Below are positions 33,455 through 45,645 of a stretch of 64,000 nucleotides of DNA, one piece after another; position 1 is the stretch's first letter, and each line of letters starts with the position of its first letter. The position numbers and the translations under genes were made by a program. The notes beneath the pieces were generated by a model. It worked only from the letters and a program-made list of their open reading frames with translations. It was not told the DNA's origin and searched no databases. Source of the stretch: Colius striatus (Eukaryota; Chordata; Aves; Coliiformes; Coliidae); assembly GCF_028858725.1 (NCBI RefSeq), contig NC_084761.1:93459971-93523970 (forward strand). Reading direction: 5' to 3'.

Positions 33455-36400
33455 AGACTCATCACCAAAACCATAAGCTGAGAAGAAAACTACTGTTACC
33501 AATAGTGTCAACCTGAAAAAAAAAATAGAGTCTTTCCTAATCACTTTGTTCCATAAATTCCTCAAGTCCCAAAGTCCATATAGTTAATTCTCAGCTATTT
33601 GGGGTTTGGGAAAGATGGAACTAAGTGTCTTAAATTGCTCAGTTAGTCAAGACTTCATCTTCTCCTTGTTAAAAAAAAGTAGTTTGAAAAACTTTTGCTA
33701 AATCTTAGAATCAGTCTTGTGACCAAGGAGTGAACTTCAATATGTAGTTTCATTTTAGTCCAGTTCACATCTCTGCAATTTCTTCTTTGGTCAGTTTAGG
33801 AAAGTTGATAGTGAAGGGTCTCCCTTCCTCCTATGTTACTGCTATTTCCTTTTCCAATGAGTGGTCTTTTACCTTTCCCAGGCACTTCATTCACACCAGT
33901 TTAAAATAATAACATAAGCCAAGTGATTACTCCAGCAATATCCCCTGAGTACAGGAGGTTGTTGATACTGCACTGAAAGGTTGCTGAATCTCCAAATGTC
34001 AGCATCGCCCAGAAAACCAGATGCAGCGATGCAAAAAGGTGAAAGAGCCCAAATTTCCCAGTTCCCATATGGATGGGCAGATCCTGGCCGTGCTGTCACC
34101 ATCAACTGCATCACACGTGCAATTGAGCGATGAGGGGAGCTGGGACCATAGACAATCCCAGTTATAACAACCAACAAGCAAGCATGCAGCACAGGGATAA
34201 CAAATGGCCACAAATATTTCTTACTGAGCAATCAAAGGGGAGGAGGGAAACCCCTCCAGCCACTGTTCTGGGCAGAGGAGGTTTATTTAATCTACCCAGC
34301 CCCCTCAGCAGACCCAAGATCATTTCCTCCTTCAACAGCTGCAGCCGTGGGGGACAGGGGAGAGTGGAGACATACAGCTGTCCCTCACCACGTACCCCTG
34401 CAGAGGCTTGTGAGTCCAGCCTCAGGACCTGCCTCTCCTCAAACCCCAGTCCTTGTGAGATGCTCAGGACAATTTGCACATTTGCCTTTTTTCTTGCCTC
34501 AGCTATATCAGTTTGGAGAACAAAAGATAGAACCGCTCCTTGCAAACTGTGCCTGCTTCACAGCTTTCAGCTAGAAAAGCCACAGTGTGACACACATTAT
34601 TTGCAAAGTATTTGTTGTATTTGAAGAATTACACATAAATATGTTTCTCCTTGAGCAGCACATTAGGTCTGTGAGATGGCTCCAGCACATGTTGCTCCTG
34701 ACCTATACCCTGAGCATGTGAACAGGGTGATACTATTTGTAAAATTCAGCTGTCGTTAAGCTCTTAGAGCAGTTTGTTAAATCTCCTCTCTCAGTCCTGC
34801 CTGAGGTGAAGGGTTTGGGTTATCTGCTTCCATTTTCAGTGTTTTGGAGGAAAGGGGGCATTTTTTTTTTGCCAGTCAGCTGAAAAGAATTTCTGAACAG
34901 AGACACTCTCACAGTGGTGTGTGTCACTTCTCATGAGGAGACCTTTTTCCATGGCAAAGTTTGCACAGCCAGAATCTGAGCAGAATAAACCTACAGACTG
35001 ACCAAACACAAACGGGCCTTTTAAAAAGTCTGCATCAGATTTGTTAACTCTGGTCCACAAAGACGTGGCTGCAGTCATGAGGACAAAGGGTTTTAAAGAA
35101 GATACATTCTCAAACAGGGCTGGATTCCTCAGTACAAAGGGCCAGAACAAGGGCACTAGCCTTTATATTTTTTGTCCTGTTAAGTCTGACCCCAGCCGTT
35201 AGCACAGTTTCCTGCCCTGGCTCTCTATAAATGACAACTTTGTAAAGTTGAACTCCTCTTTTTCTAACCTGCTGGGTTTTTTTGGACACAAAAAGTTCAG
35301 TATTAGACATAATCACTTTTTGGCATGCTATATAAATATGCATTTTGTTAGATTGATTGGCTCTGTGTAAAGACCTAAAAGGAATAACGTTCTACTATTC
35401 ACCATTGTCAAAGCAATACCCCAGACTCCTAATCAAATCTGCTGCTGCAAAGGTAGAAAAAATAATAACCCTGTTATAATTAACTTGCCTGGAGCCACTG
35501 TGCTGAAGCCACAGAACTGAGTTTTTCTGTGCTGTGTAGGGACTTGACTAAGACGTTATTTCATAAGTCAAAAAGCTATTTTCTCGATGGCACAGTATTT
35601 TCTCCCAAGGGCCATCACAGGGTGCACAGGATACAGAGGGTTAGATAATGTTGTTAGAGCAAGAGCACAATCATCTCAATATACACAGGCTAAAGGTACA
35701 AAAGTGAAGTATTAGAGAACCACAAACTGCCCAAAACTGCAGCCGTATCATATCCGCACTTGTCCACATCAGTGGTTCTCATATTACATTTAAACCAACT
35801 CAAATTAACAACTGAACTTGAGAAAAAAATCAGTATCATGGTTGTTCAGCTACCTCATACTTCATGGCAGTAACAGACTCGTTATGCAGTTAGTTTTACA
35901 CTGACAAATTTGATGCTGATGCTTTGAGCTCTGGGCAGAGGGTTGGACTGGATGTTCTCCAAAGATCCCCCCAGCTCCTGTTTCTCAGTAGCTGTGTGCA
36001 GGTCTGTTCTTTGCCACCAACAGCACCTCAGCATTTCATAAGTAAATTTAAAAAATCTACCTCAAATGGATCACTGGAGATGAAAATATCACATTTTCAT
36101 GATTATATTTATATGTTTTGGAGTAGTAAAAAAAAAATGAGGCTGCTCATTGTCATAATTGCACAGGCTCTTAATTTACACATCTTGACAAAGGTGTACA
36201 TATCCTTAAGATCCTCACACAAACAGTATCCTACCAAAGCAAACATCCTGGAGCATTGCCAGCAAAAGCAAGCACGGAGGAACTGAATTTTTTTCAAAGA
36301 GATTAGTGCTATGGATGCTTCCATTTGTGTTTTCATGTAGAAACAGAGTCTTATCTTGGTGCATAAGACAGTATTTGGGGTCGAGAGCAATGTTTGGATC

Positions 36401-37984
36401 TCTTAGGATTTTCTTGTTCTTGGAGATCATGGCAATAAACACATGTCCAAACTGCCACACTGCTCCGTTCTTTCCCAATGCTCCAAGTGGTATGAAATGT
36501 TTCTAAATTAGATTATTAGTTATCAAGCTGCCAGACCAGCATCACAGCATCTGCATCAAACCAGCTTTACCAGTTGTATCGATGGCAATGTCACCTCCAG
36601 AAAGAGCACAGGAAAACACATTTTGCACATGACCCTGATGAACAGCAGTAGTCTACTGCTCTGCCTCACCTGATGACGTTCCTTTTATTTCTGATCAGCT
36701 TTGTACCTGTTGTCCTTATCTCACATGTAAGGAGATGTTGCCCAGCTAGATGAAGTGCCACAGTCTGACCTTGAAAAGCCTGGTTTAATCTTTGTGCAGA
36801 ATTTGGAAGCTAAGATCAAGGGAGCAACAGAATGGTGTGCTCATGAACAGCAGCTTTGTTAGGGCATTATGTTCCTTGGCCTACAGTCCTTTCCAAAAGC
36901 AAGACTGAAATGAGGAAAATGAGGGAAAAAAATGACCTTATTTTGGAAGGTTCTTTTAGCAGTTTGTCTCTGAGAAAGTCCGTGTTCCCTTAGGACACTC
37001 TTTGCCTAGAGGACATACAAGTAGGCATTAGTAGTGCTGGTCATCTTCCCCAAACTGTCTTATGTGTTGTTGCCAATGCAGGGTGTGCTTTCCAAAGTGC
37101 TGCTGCCTTATACCACAGAGGGTCATGAGGTAAGTGTAGTTTTTGTTTGAATCTCAGCCTAAATACCATTGCAGCCTTTTCATCAGGGAAAAATATTTGG
37201 TAAACTGATCAAAAGCACTTCTTATCCTCATTGTTAACAGGAGATAAAGAGCAGGGAAGGAAAAGATGAGCCTTGTTGTTCTAGCACAGGCCTTGTGCTG
37301 CTGGCTTGAATGCTTGCAGGGAAGCTGAAAATGTTCTTACAAGCCCTGGCACTCCCCTGCAGGTCAGCTATTGGGACTGGGAGGAAGAGAGGAATTTAGG
37401 TGAATGACCATGAAGCTTACCACACAAGCAGAACTTGATGTCCCTGCCCATTTCCAAAGGGGAGAGGGGGGCCAGGAAGCAGAGTGAGACCTGAAAAACA
37501 CACAAACCAAATTTGATTAACTGAAGAGGTGGAAGAACAGCAAGTTAGTCTTACTTTGAGGGCTTTATACCAATGCACGTCTCTGTTTAGGCTTCCAAGC
37601 CTAAAGTAGTTGTGTGGAGGAAGAAGGAGATCTTTTAATGAAAAATGTTTGTTGAAATTATGTCTTAAAGAAGCCCCAGTGCTCTTCAAAACAGTTTTGA
37701 CAGTGTGGTCTCTAGGTGAGGAGGAAATCACAGTTTATTGGCATGATGGAAGGAGAGAGAGAAGGCACTAAAACTATATAGACACTGAGAGAGTAGATTT
37801 GCAGGGTCTTGAATGTACCTGGATGAGCTTTTTAGAAATCTTAGCACCAAAGCAAGATGAACTTATGTGCACCATGGAATGAAGCACCATAAAGTTAGTC
37901 CTGTCAGTACCCAGGCTGCTGAGATGCCCTTGGCCACTGGTAAATGAGTGTTCACTGGGTTCCAGACCATTGCTTAGACTACCC
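33455..37984. other. Intergenic; no gene seen
   Basis: Frames of up to 164 codons (34130-34624 plus, 34545-34162 minus) overlap one another on opposite strands and show no domain, so I treat them as chance. A degraded CR1 3' scrap lies at 35934-35985. Confidence 0.5.
35934..35985 (+). mobile_element. Degraded CR1 3' scrap
   Basis: GGCAGAGGGTTGGACTGGAT followed by GTTCTCCAAAGATCCCCCCA matches the last 50 bp of a CR1 3'UTR, but the 8-bp tail is lost. It is very short, so confidence is moderate. Confidence 0.5.
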
Positions 37985-38288
37985 GAAAGGAGGCTGTAGG
38001 TAGGTGGGGTCAGTCTCTCCTCTCAAGCAACAAGTGATAAGACTATCAGGAAATGCTCTCAAGGTGCACCAGAGGAGGTTTAGGTTGGAGATGAGGAAGA
38101 ACTTTTTCCCTGAGAGGGTTGTCAGCCCCTGTTCCAGGCTGCCCAGGGAGGTGGTAGAGCCACCATCCCTGGAAACATTTGTAGCTGAGGGACATGGGTT
38201 AGTGATGGGCTTGGCAGTGGGAGGTTGATGGTTTGGCTTGATAAGTCTAAAGGTCTTTTCAAACTGAAACAATTCTATGGTTCTATGA
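37985..38288 (+). mobile_element. CR1 LINE 3' fragment
   Basis: Recognised from GTGGGGTCAGTCTCTCCTCT, CAGAGGAGGTTTAGGTTGGA, CCAGGCTGCCCAGGGAGGTG and the tail AATTCTATGGTTCTATGAC. It is about 300 bp, 5'-truncated and of an older subfamily than the 23-25 kb copies, judging by the different 3'UTR wording. Confidence 0.92.
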
Positions 38289-38850
38289 CTAGTAAAGGCC
38301 ATGTTGTCTCTTTTACCACCACCTTCATTTCAGTTTCCCTTCCTGATGATGTTTGAACTGGGCTGAATGAAGTTTCACCCAGTCTACACTTTCTCTTTTT
38401 GGATACCAAGAAGCAACAACCAAAAGCAGCAGCCCCGTGAGTGCTGCCTACACTTGTGATTGTACAACAAGGTTTATGCTACGTAGTCAGGCATCCATCA
38501 CACAGTTGAAAACAGCCTTTGTTCCTCTGTGAAGGAGCACATGTTTCCCCTGAGTGACCCACAGCCAGTTTGCAAAGTCACATCACCATTCCCATGGTTG
38601 CTGTACATGGACTATGGACTCCCCCACTACACCCTGAGCAAAACTCAGCCAGACTCATGTCCTCTCCCTCCCATACCCAGACCACCGTCCCAGCAGCAGG
38701 CCTGACTTTTGGATGAGAAAGTGAGGGTCCTGCTTGCACCACACTTTTCAAAGAGCACATTAACCCTGATTGTCTTGACTAACTCTCTGGAATTTCCTTC
38801 CTTGCCCCGGAGACAGAGCATTCTGTGGAAATGAAAATTAATACTTATAG
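38289..38850. other. Intergenic; nothing recognised
   Basis: No supported exon, repeat or regulatory signature. Confidence 0.5.
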
Positions 38851-38859
38851 GCAGCTTGA

Positions 38860-39250
38860 GTTTGGGTGTGTTTTCAATTATTTTTTTTTCCTAAAACAAA
38901 AAAAGGAGAGTGAAAAAAATCAGTGGCTGTTACAAATAAGCCCATTTTAATTGTAAATTCATTTAGCAGGAGGTGGAATTAATCACCTAAAAGAGAGCAG
39001 GGGGAGAGGCCCGAAGTCGCTCACAAAGCGAGGAGAGTGCAAATCACACAGTTGGCATGAGATCCCATTTCATTTTTGTTAAGTGCAGGGGTTTTAACTC
39101 CCTGAATATCTCACTGTTCTTTCCCGCCTGTTTTCCAGAGGGAGAACAAATGCAAATGGTGTCGTGTTAGACGGGGCTAAAAGGGCACCCTGTAATAATC
39201 CAGTGTGCGAAACCCGATGGATTCATCAAGGAGGGAAGGTGTAACAGCCC
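38860..39250. promoter_or_regulatory. Candidate conserved non-coding element with POU octamer
   Basis: Non-repetitive sequence with homeodomain-type words (GAAAATTAATAC, CATTTTAATTGTAAATTC, GGAATTAATCACC), an exact octamer ATGCAAAT at 39150-39157, and more CpGs than the surrounding intergenic DNA (CGAAGTCGCTC, AAAGCGAGG, GTGTCGTG, GCGAAACCCG). Retention of CpG in otherwise CpG-poor DNA suggests constraint or lack of methylation. This is the best enhancer candidate in the window. Confidence 0.35.
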
Positions 39251-39949
39251 TCAGGAAGCCTGCAATAGACTCTGTGTACACATAACACCTCCAAAGGAAT
39301 TTTCTGTAGCTATTCAGGAACAGACCCAGGTCTATTCACCCGGGCTTCACCCCATAGCTCACTCGCACATGCCTAGGCAGTGTTGTGGGAAGCACAATGG
39401 AGCACTGCACAGTACCAAAATAACCCCAGCCCCATGAAAAATAGGCTTTGGTGTTTTTTCCCCATGGTGCTGGTGTTGGAGTTTGACAGGCAAGGGGAAG
39501 GATCTATGCCTGTACCCTAGAGCACAAACTAGCAAGGGCAGAGACAGTAACCCCTAGCAACAGCTGGTTACATTATACCCCTTCCCCACACCAAACTCTG
39601 CAAGCTCTGCTCCTAGCAGGGACCAGAGAGTCCAGGCAACATCCCAGCATCCACGATGCTCAGAGGCTGCATCTGATGCAGCCAAGTCCCAGTGGACAGC
39701 ATGCATATGAGGGGCCACAGGCAGGATGAAGATCCCATTTGAGGAGTGTCAGCTGAGCAGTGGATCAGCTCCAACAAGTTTTCCATACACATTTCCCTTG
39801 GAGGCTGCAAATTAGTTCAGCTCGGGCAAACTCACCTTCATGGTACATTCTTACTCCACAAACATTCAAGCTTTAGCTGTATAAACACCTAAAGGAAATA
39901 TATCCCACATTTCAGGCAGTGCTTGTCACCTTGCACACCAGTGAGGACT

Positions 39950-40195
39950 GAATCCCTCTATTGTCTGTGACTTCGACCAGCTCCTCCTTGGACCTGCTGA
40001 CAGCCTCCACAACTTCCCATGGCAGTAGGTCCCACCATTAGCTGCCTCTGCCCAAAGAAGCTCTTTCTAATACCTACTTTAAACTGGTCTTCCACTGGTT
40101 CTGCCCTCTAGTTTTGATATGAGGAGACTGGGTGAGAAACAGTATCCATTGCCTTGAAGATATTGAAAACTTGAATTCCATTTCCCAAGCAGTGT
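39950..40195 (-). repeat. Ancient CR1-like LINE remnant
   Basis: The order CTCCACAACTTCCCATGGCA, TCCCACCATTAGCTGCCTCT, AAAGAAGCTCTTTCTAATAC, TTTAAACTGG and CTGCCCTCTAGTTTTGATAT matches the 3' region of old CR1-type LINEs in inverted orientation. It has no young-CR1 tail and is clearly more diverged than the copies at 13-25 kb. Confidence 0.55.
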
Positions 40196-40984
40196 CCCTC
40201 TCCTCTCCAGCTATTGCTTACCATATTGCTACCTTCTGTAATGACTCAGCTCAAGCAAACGAGGCTCTGGCCCAAAGGAAAGGGATCATCAGGCCAGTTA
40301 GTCACCCTCAGTGAGCAATCAGCATATGATGCTTGATTCCCCAGTTAGCTTATTTTTCTAATTATTCTTGCAAACTGGCTCTGTGTCATGTACCAAGAAC
40401 AGAGTGTTGTACAAGCTTTTGTAGGAACCACATTTGGAAACTGCTACATGCAAGTAGCTGCCTGAGACCATGAGTCTCGGGCAGCTGACCACAGCTCACA
40501 CATAGAATACGTGGGATCTGTCAGTTTGACTCTTGGAAAACACACATATGTCTCACTTGCAGGGCTTATTTTGCAAAGGAAAAGTACACAAGTAGGACTG
40601 AGAAGAATTAATCCATCAGCTTGGCCATTAAGCAGAAGATGTTTTAGCTTGATCTGGGTTGAAGTTACATTTCTTCTGTAGCTTTCCTTAGACACAAGCA
40701 AAACACCAATCCCCAAAATGAGGCATGGAAAGCTTCACACAGAAGCACTCATTTAGTTTTCCAAACTGCAAAACTGATTTTCTAAACCACCTTCCAAGGA
40801 ACACTGTGCAAACCTTGAAGCATTTCTCAAAAGTGAAGCAGCTGAGCAGACAGTTTGTAGCACCAAGGGAGAGCTTCTGCTACCTTGGGAACTGTTACAT
40901 GCTCCTCTAGCTCACAGCCCTTCAATGACCACTTCTTCTAACACCTTCCACAGCAGAGAGGTTGCATTTTCCCAGGGAAAGAAG
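40196..40984. other. Intergenic; nothing recognised
   Basis: No supported exon or repeat before the heptanucleotide tract. Confidence 0.5.
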
Positions 40985-40985
40985 G

Positions 40986-41265
40986 GAGAGGAGAGAGGAG
41001 AGAGGAGAGAGGAGAGAGGAGAGAGGAGAGAGGAGAGAGGAGAGAGGAGAGAGGAGAGAGGAGAGAGGAGAGAGGAGAGAGGAGAGAGGAGAGAGGAGAG
41101 AGGAGAGAGGAGAGAGGAGAGAGGAGAGAGGAGAGAGGAGAGAGGAGAGAGGAGAGAGGAGAGAGGAGAGAGGAGAGAGGAGAGAGGAGAGAGGAGAGAG
41201 GAGAGAGGAGAGAGGAGAGAGGAGAGAGGAGAGAGGAGAGAGGAGAGAGGAGAGAGGAGAGAGGA
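40986..41265. repeat. Perfect heptanucleotide microsatellite (AGAGAGG)n, about 40 copies
   Basis: About 280 bp of uninterrupted 7-bp units, all purine on the plus strand and all pyrimidine on the minus. A 7-bp unit shifts frame each copy, so every 21 bp encodes one heptad, and several frames stay open: plus 40925-41410 gives an E/R/G heptad series and minus 41392-40922 an L/S/P series. These frames are by-products of the repeat, with no start-site or splice support. I see no mismatch from end to end, which implies recent expansion. Confidence 0.97.
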
Positions 41266-42760
41266 CTGTGTAGCTGCTAGGAAGGCTCCAGCAGTCAGAT
41301 GCCTTCATTACAAACTTCTTGATAAAATAAAGCAAGCTTTCAAGCATCCAGCTAAAGGAAATAGCCTTAATGGATTTTATGTGCAGATGCATAGCATATA
41401 CAGATTATAGAGCTGGTTGGTTGATAGCTCTCATGTTGATAGACATACATAGGCTGATGCAAATGATCTGTAAAGTTCAAATGTTGATATTATTTCATAT
41501 TTGGCTTCAACATGAGACTTGGGGGGTGGGGGAAGAAAAATCAAGCTCATGATTTTTGAGGGATGAACAAACAGTTTCTGAAAGCAGGATCTGGCCACAC
41601 TTTCTAATGAAGTGTGGTGGACTCCTCTCTCCTATTTAAAGTTTTTTATTACTACAGCAAACACATATTTTTTTTCCCAGTGATGGCAGTGGCCAATTCT
41701 GCAGGCTGTTTGCTAGAAGAGGATAACTGGTTCCTAAAAATCATAAAGAATTAAAGAGATGAGGATAATTTGCAGAATCTTCCTTCAAGTATCTATGTTT
41801 GCTATAGGCTATTTCTTTCAAAGTAACCTCATTAATTCGGTGCAGTTAATAACCACCCCTGTGCTGGCCAACACACCTATGAGCCTGCCAAGTACTAGGG
41901 AGCTTTAGGAAACTTTCCTACCCAAGCTCCTTTTATCCCTTCACTTTCTCCATATATCACCAGCTCTAGGCAAACATAGCCCCAGACAGGCTCCTCATTT
42001 TAGTCTACTGTCAAAGATTCAATAGTCACTGCATTTGCCCAGCCAGGCCAGGTAAAAATGGTTTGATTCTGATTTGCTGCTGAGTGGCAGAATGAACAGA
42101 GAAACAGATTTATGCTCCCAGTCACCATTAGCATCCTTTATCCTGCATCTCCACCATAGAAATGCAGAGATTTGAGAGCTGAAAGCTGGTTTTGTGCAGT
42201 TTTCTCAGGCACTGCAGCTCAGAGAAAGGTTCACAAAGGCAGAGAGAAGTTTTTCAAGGCAAACCTAATTCCCATACAGCTTGGTTTCTTTGGAGCAGCA
42301 GGCTGAAATACCAAGCCCCATTTCTCCCACTGCTGGGTATCTTTGTTTAGCCCCAGAATAAACAAGCAGAAAAAAAAGTTTTAACAAAATATTTGTTTAG
42401 AGAACATCAGTGTCTCTTATTTACAGACTATTCAATAAGGATACGTGGGTGCATTTGTTACCAAATCCCAGTAATCAGATGTTAAATCAAAGATGTGCAT
42501 CTCACAGAGTCCATCGGGACTTTGCACAATGTTGTGAGCACTGAAAGCCAAATAAGAAGCTGGTAACACCTGCCTCTGTTGTGCAATTGCACTGAAGAAA
42601 TGATGTCTCTCTTTTCAATTCTGAAGAATAGAAGTTTTTAAGAAGTCAGAAGGGATGATACAAATCACCTACCATATCTGCTGAAAAACAGACAATAAAA
42701 GGGAGGCATAATAAGCCCTTTGCTCAAAAAGGAATATTTCAGCTGTTATTTTAAACCTAA
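41266..42760. other. Intergenic; nothing recognised
   Basis: AT-rich unique sequence without supported exons or repeats. Confidence 0.5.
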
Positions 42761-42761
42761 A

Positions 42762-42808
42762 GGACTAGATCTCTAAAGGTCCCTTCCAACCCCTACCATT
42801 CTATAATA
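42762..42808 (+). mobile_element. CR1 3' terminal scrap
   Basis: GGACTAGATCTCTAAAGGTC followed by CCTTCCAACCCCTACCATTC is the last 45 bp of a CR1 3'UTR. It sits immediately before another, longer CR1 3' end in the same orientation. Confidence 0.8.
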
Positions 42809-42809
42809 A

Positions 42810-43022
42810 TGGACATATAAGCTGGAACACAAAAAGTTCCACTTAAACATAAACTTCTTTGCTGTGAGTTAGCCCTGGCACAAGCTGCCCAGGGAGAGTG
42901 TGGAGGCTCTTAAACCCACCTGGACACGTTCCTGTGTGACCTGATCAAGAGAAACCTGCTTTAGCAGAGGGTTGGACTGATGATCTCTAAAAGTCCCTTC
43001 CAACCCTGACCATTCTATGATT
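42810..43022 (+). mobile_element. CR1 LINE 3' fragment
   Basis: Recognised from AGCTGGAACACAAAAAGTTC, CAAGCTGCCCAGGGAGAGTG, CCTGTGTGACCTGATC and CCCTTCCAACC, with the tail ATTCTATGATT. It has several small internal deletions compared with the 13.7-kb copy of the same subfamily (for example around 42858 and 42910). Confidence 0.92.
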
Positions 43023-45633
43023 TAACCAAAGACATAGGAATGTCATTACAATGAGCAGTGCTGCAGGTAGGTATTACTGAAACAATATTCCCTATGCACA
43101 GAAATAAGAGGAGAGCAAAAGGACAAGTACAAAAGAGACTCAAAGAAAAAAAACAAGCACCCCATGACCCCATCACTTGCAACACCAATATCAATATGTG
43201 GGAACCAAACCCCTTTGGCACATCAACATGACGCAGCCAGAAACTTGTGAAACTTGTTCCACGACTCCACAAACAGCCCAGGAGATGCAGTCAGAGCACT
43301 GAGAGACAACACCAGGGAAAACTGAGCAAATTCACTCAGAAAGAAATTCAAACTGAGATGAAGCAAGTATGGGCAGTTATAAATGATGTCAGGCTGACTC
43401 CTGCTGCAAGCCTTCAGCAACTGCCTTTCTGCAGGTATCTCTGCCCTGCTTCAAAAGGGGATGCCCTGTGCAGAAGCAGAGAAGAGGCTCAGAGTCCAGC
43501 ATGACGCTCCATTAAAAAAATACCAAATTAACTTGGGATGCAGGAGAAGTTTTCTCCATCTCTGCATTGGCATGAGGAAAAGCTTTCCTAGTAATGGCTT
43601 CAGCAATGGGTCCTTTTCCTTCACATCTCCCCATGCAGCAGCCCCTGCTCCCCTCCCTCTGTAGCTCAACATCATCACACAGCGTCACCCAGGCACAGAG
43701 AGGGAGTGTCAATGGCAGAGATGTCATGCTCAAATCCAAGTAGCAATAGGTAACTTGTTTGTAAATAAGCACCATTACCCAAGATAGGAGGAAAAGTTAC
43801 CAATTTGGAGACTCTCATTAGATTAAAGGAGACTTTATTCCCCTCACTGTTAATTCACCAACTTAAATCTTCCAGTGCTTGTTTAGGGAAGGAGGTGGTG
43901 CAAAGGAGATGGACTTTCTTCACCTCATCCATCATTTTAAGGATGCAAGATCATCCTTGATGCTTTACAGACAAGGTCTGCTCTGTTCTGTAGGCATTTT
44001 TTTTTCATTTGCCTGGCTAATAATATGAGAAAAACTCCCACCAACATCACTTCAGCTTCTCAGTCCTCATCACACAGATTTATGTTATGGTATCTGAATG
44101 CTTAGGCTAACCTAGCACATTATGCCACCACTTGGCCAAATTTGGAGGAGTTTTTTCATGCTCAGTAGAACTGCTTTACAGCAGGACTTGCTGTTCAAAG
44201 CCCCTCATGTTGCCCATGCAACTACACCAACTGCAGGGGTTTCTGTGTCTGTGACAGTGGCACAAACATCGTGTGATAGCAGCTGGCTCAAAAAAGTCTT
44301 CCCAGAGTTGCTACTCTTCAAAAGCACCTGCTGCTGATACTCCAAGTGTCCAAATTCTGCTAAGCAGCTAGTTTTTGTCCTGGAAAGCACCTGATCTTCC
44401 AGTTAATAATCTTTTCATCATCTCTGTGGCCCATGACCTTCAGCTCTATAAACAGCACCAGCCTCAAGGCCAAAACCCTGCCAGTCAGCCTGTCACAGCA
44501 CATGCAAATAGCTTTTCTTAAGCAGAAAAGCCATGAAGTGTTTGGAGAACATGTGTGGAAAGTCAGGGGTAGATAAGGGCTGTGTTTGCTCAGACATGCA
44601 GAAGTTCATGGTTAACTAAGCACAAGAAAAAGTACTAATTGTGCTTACATGGACAAGTCTACAAATGATTCCAATGGATGGAATATACTGCTGGCAACTT
44701 CCTTATGGAAGGGAGAGCTGTGGTATCCACCAGACAATACTAATGCCCACAGACTTTAAGGGGTTATTAGAGTCTCCAGGGATGCTAATGATTGCATTGC
44801 TTCTATGACATTTTAATATCTCATAGCAGTGAGGCAGCTGCATCTCCAAGAACCCGTGTTCTCTTCCCTCCCTGATGAGCAATACCCACAATGAATCTGA
44901 CATCTCTGCAACCTGACAGAATTACTATGTAAGAAAGATGCTTCTCAAATGCCTCTGGCATTTTATTTTGTATAGGGCCATGCAAGTCTGGAAGGTGCCC
45001 TGAGGCTGTGCCTGGGAGCTCAGGACACACAGCAGCCAGGCTGTGGGCTGATACCAGAGGGACTAAATTCATAGAAAACACCTGTCTGGATAACATGAAG
45101 CTGTCTGAGAATACATGAGCAGATATCAATCCTCCATTGGAGAGCCCCAGGAGCTCTAACAGGACCTCAGTGTTCCCTCCTGTGTCTGCAGGCAGAGCTC
45201 AAATAGGTTACTCACATCACCCAGGGAAAGATGCTCATCAGATTTCAAACACAAACTTTTAGTAAGGCCTTGCTGTGTCCTTGGACATATTAAAACCAAT
45301 ACCTTTTCCACAGCTATCAGGGAGTTACACTACTTCTACAGAAAACACCTTCATAAAAGCAGTGATCCAAAATTCACACTAGGAGTGCAGTCTCACTGGA
45401 GGATCACAGCCTGTTCCTTTCATTAGGGCTGAGGATAAGGAAGCTCACATTTAATCTGCAGTGGGAAGAGAAATAGAGCATGAATGCACTCATTCAGCTT
45501 ACTGCTAACAGGACTCCAGCTTAACTTGGGTACACGAAGAGTGGAATGCTTTCAAAAGTCCCAGCCAAAGGGAATCACTGGATGGGTTTGGGATGGAGCG
45601 AGCACAATTTTCCCCCAACAGCAGCTTAACAGT

Positions 45634-45645
45634 ACCATCTGGTGG
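45634..45645 (-). promoter_or_regulatory. CTCF-like core motif
   Basis: ACCATCTGGTGG matches the reverse CTCF core (CCNYCTNGTGG). It has the same orientation as the 19.4-kb site. Motif evidence only. Confidence 0.3.

Noticed and set aside
34130..34624. Opposite-strand overlapping frames of 164 and 127 codons
   Set aside because: Both strands being open over the same DNA, without motifs, points to composition and not coding.
40922..41410. Heptad-repeat proteins on both strands
   Set aside because: These are by-products of a 7-bp microsatellite, with no promoter, splice or family evidence.
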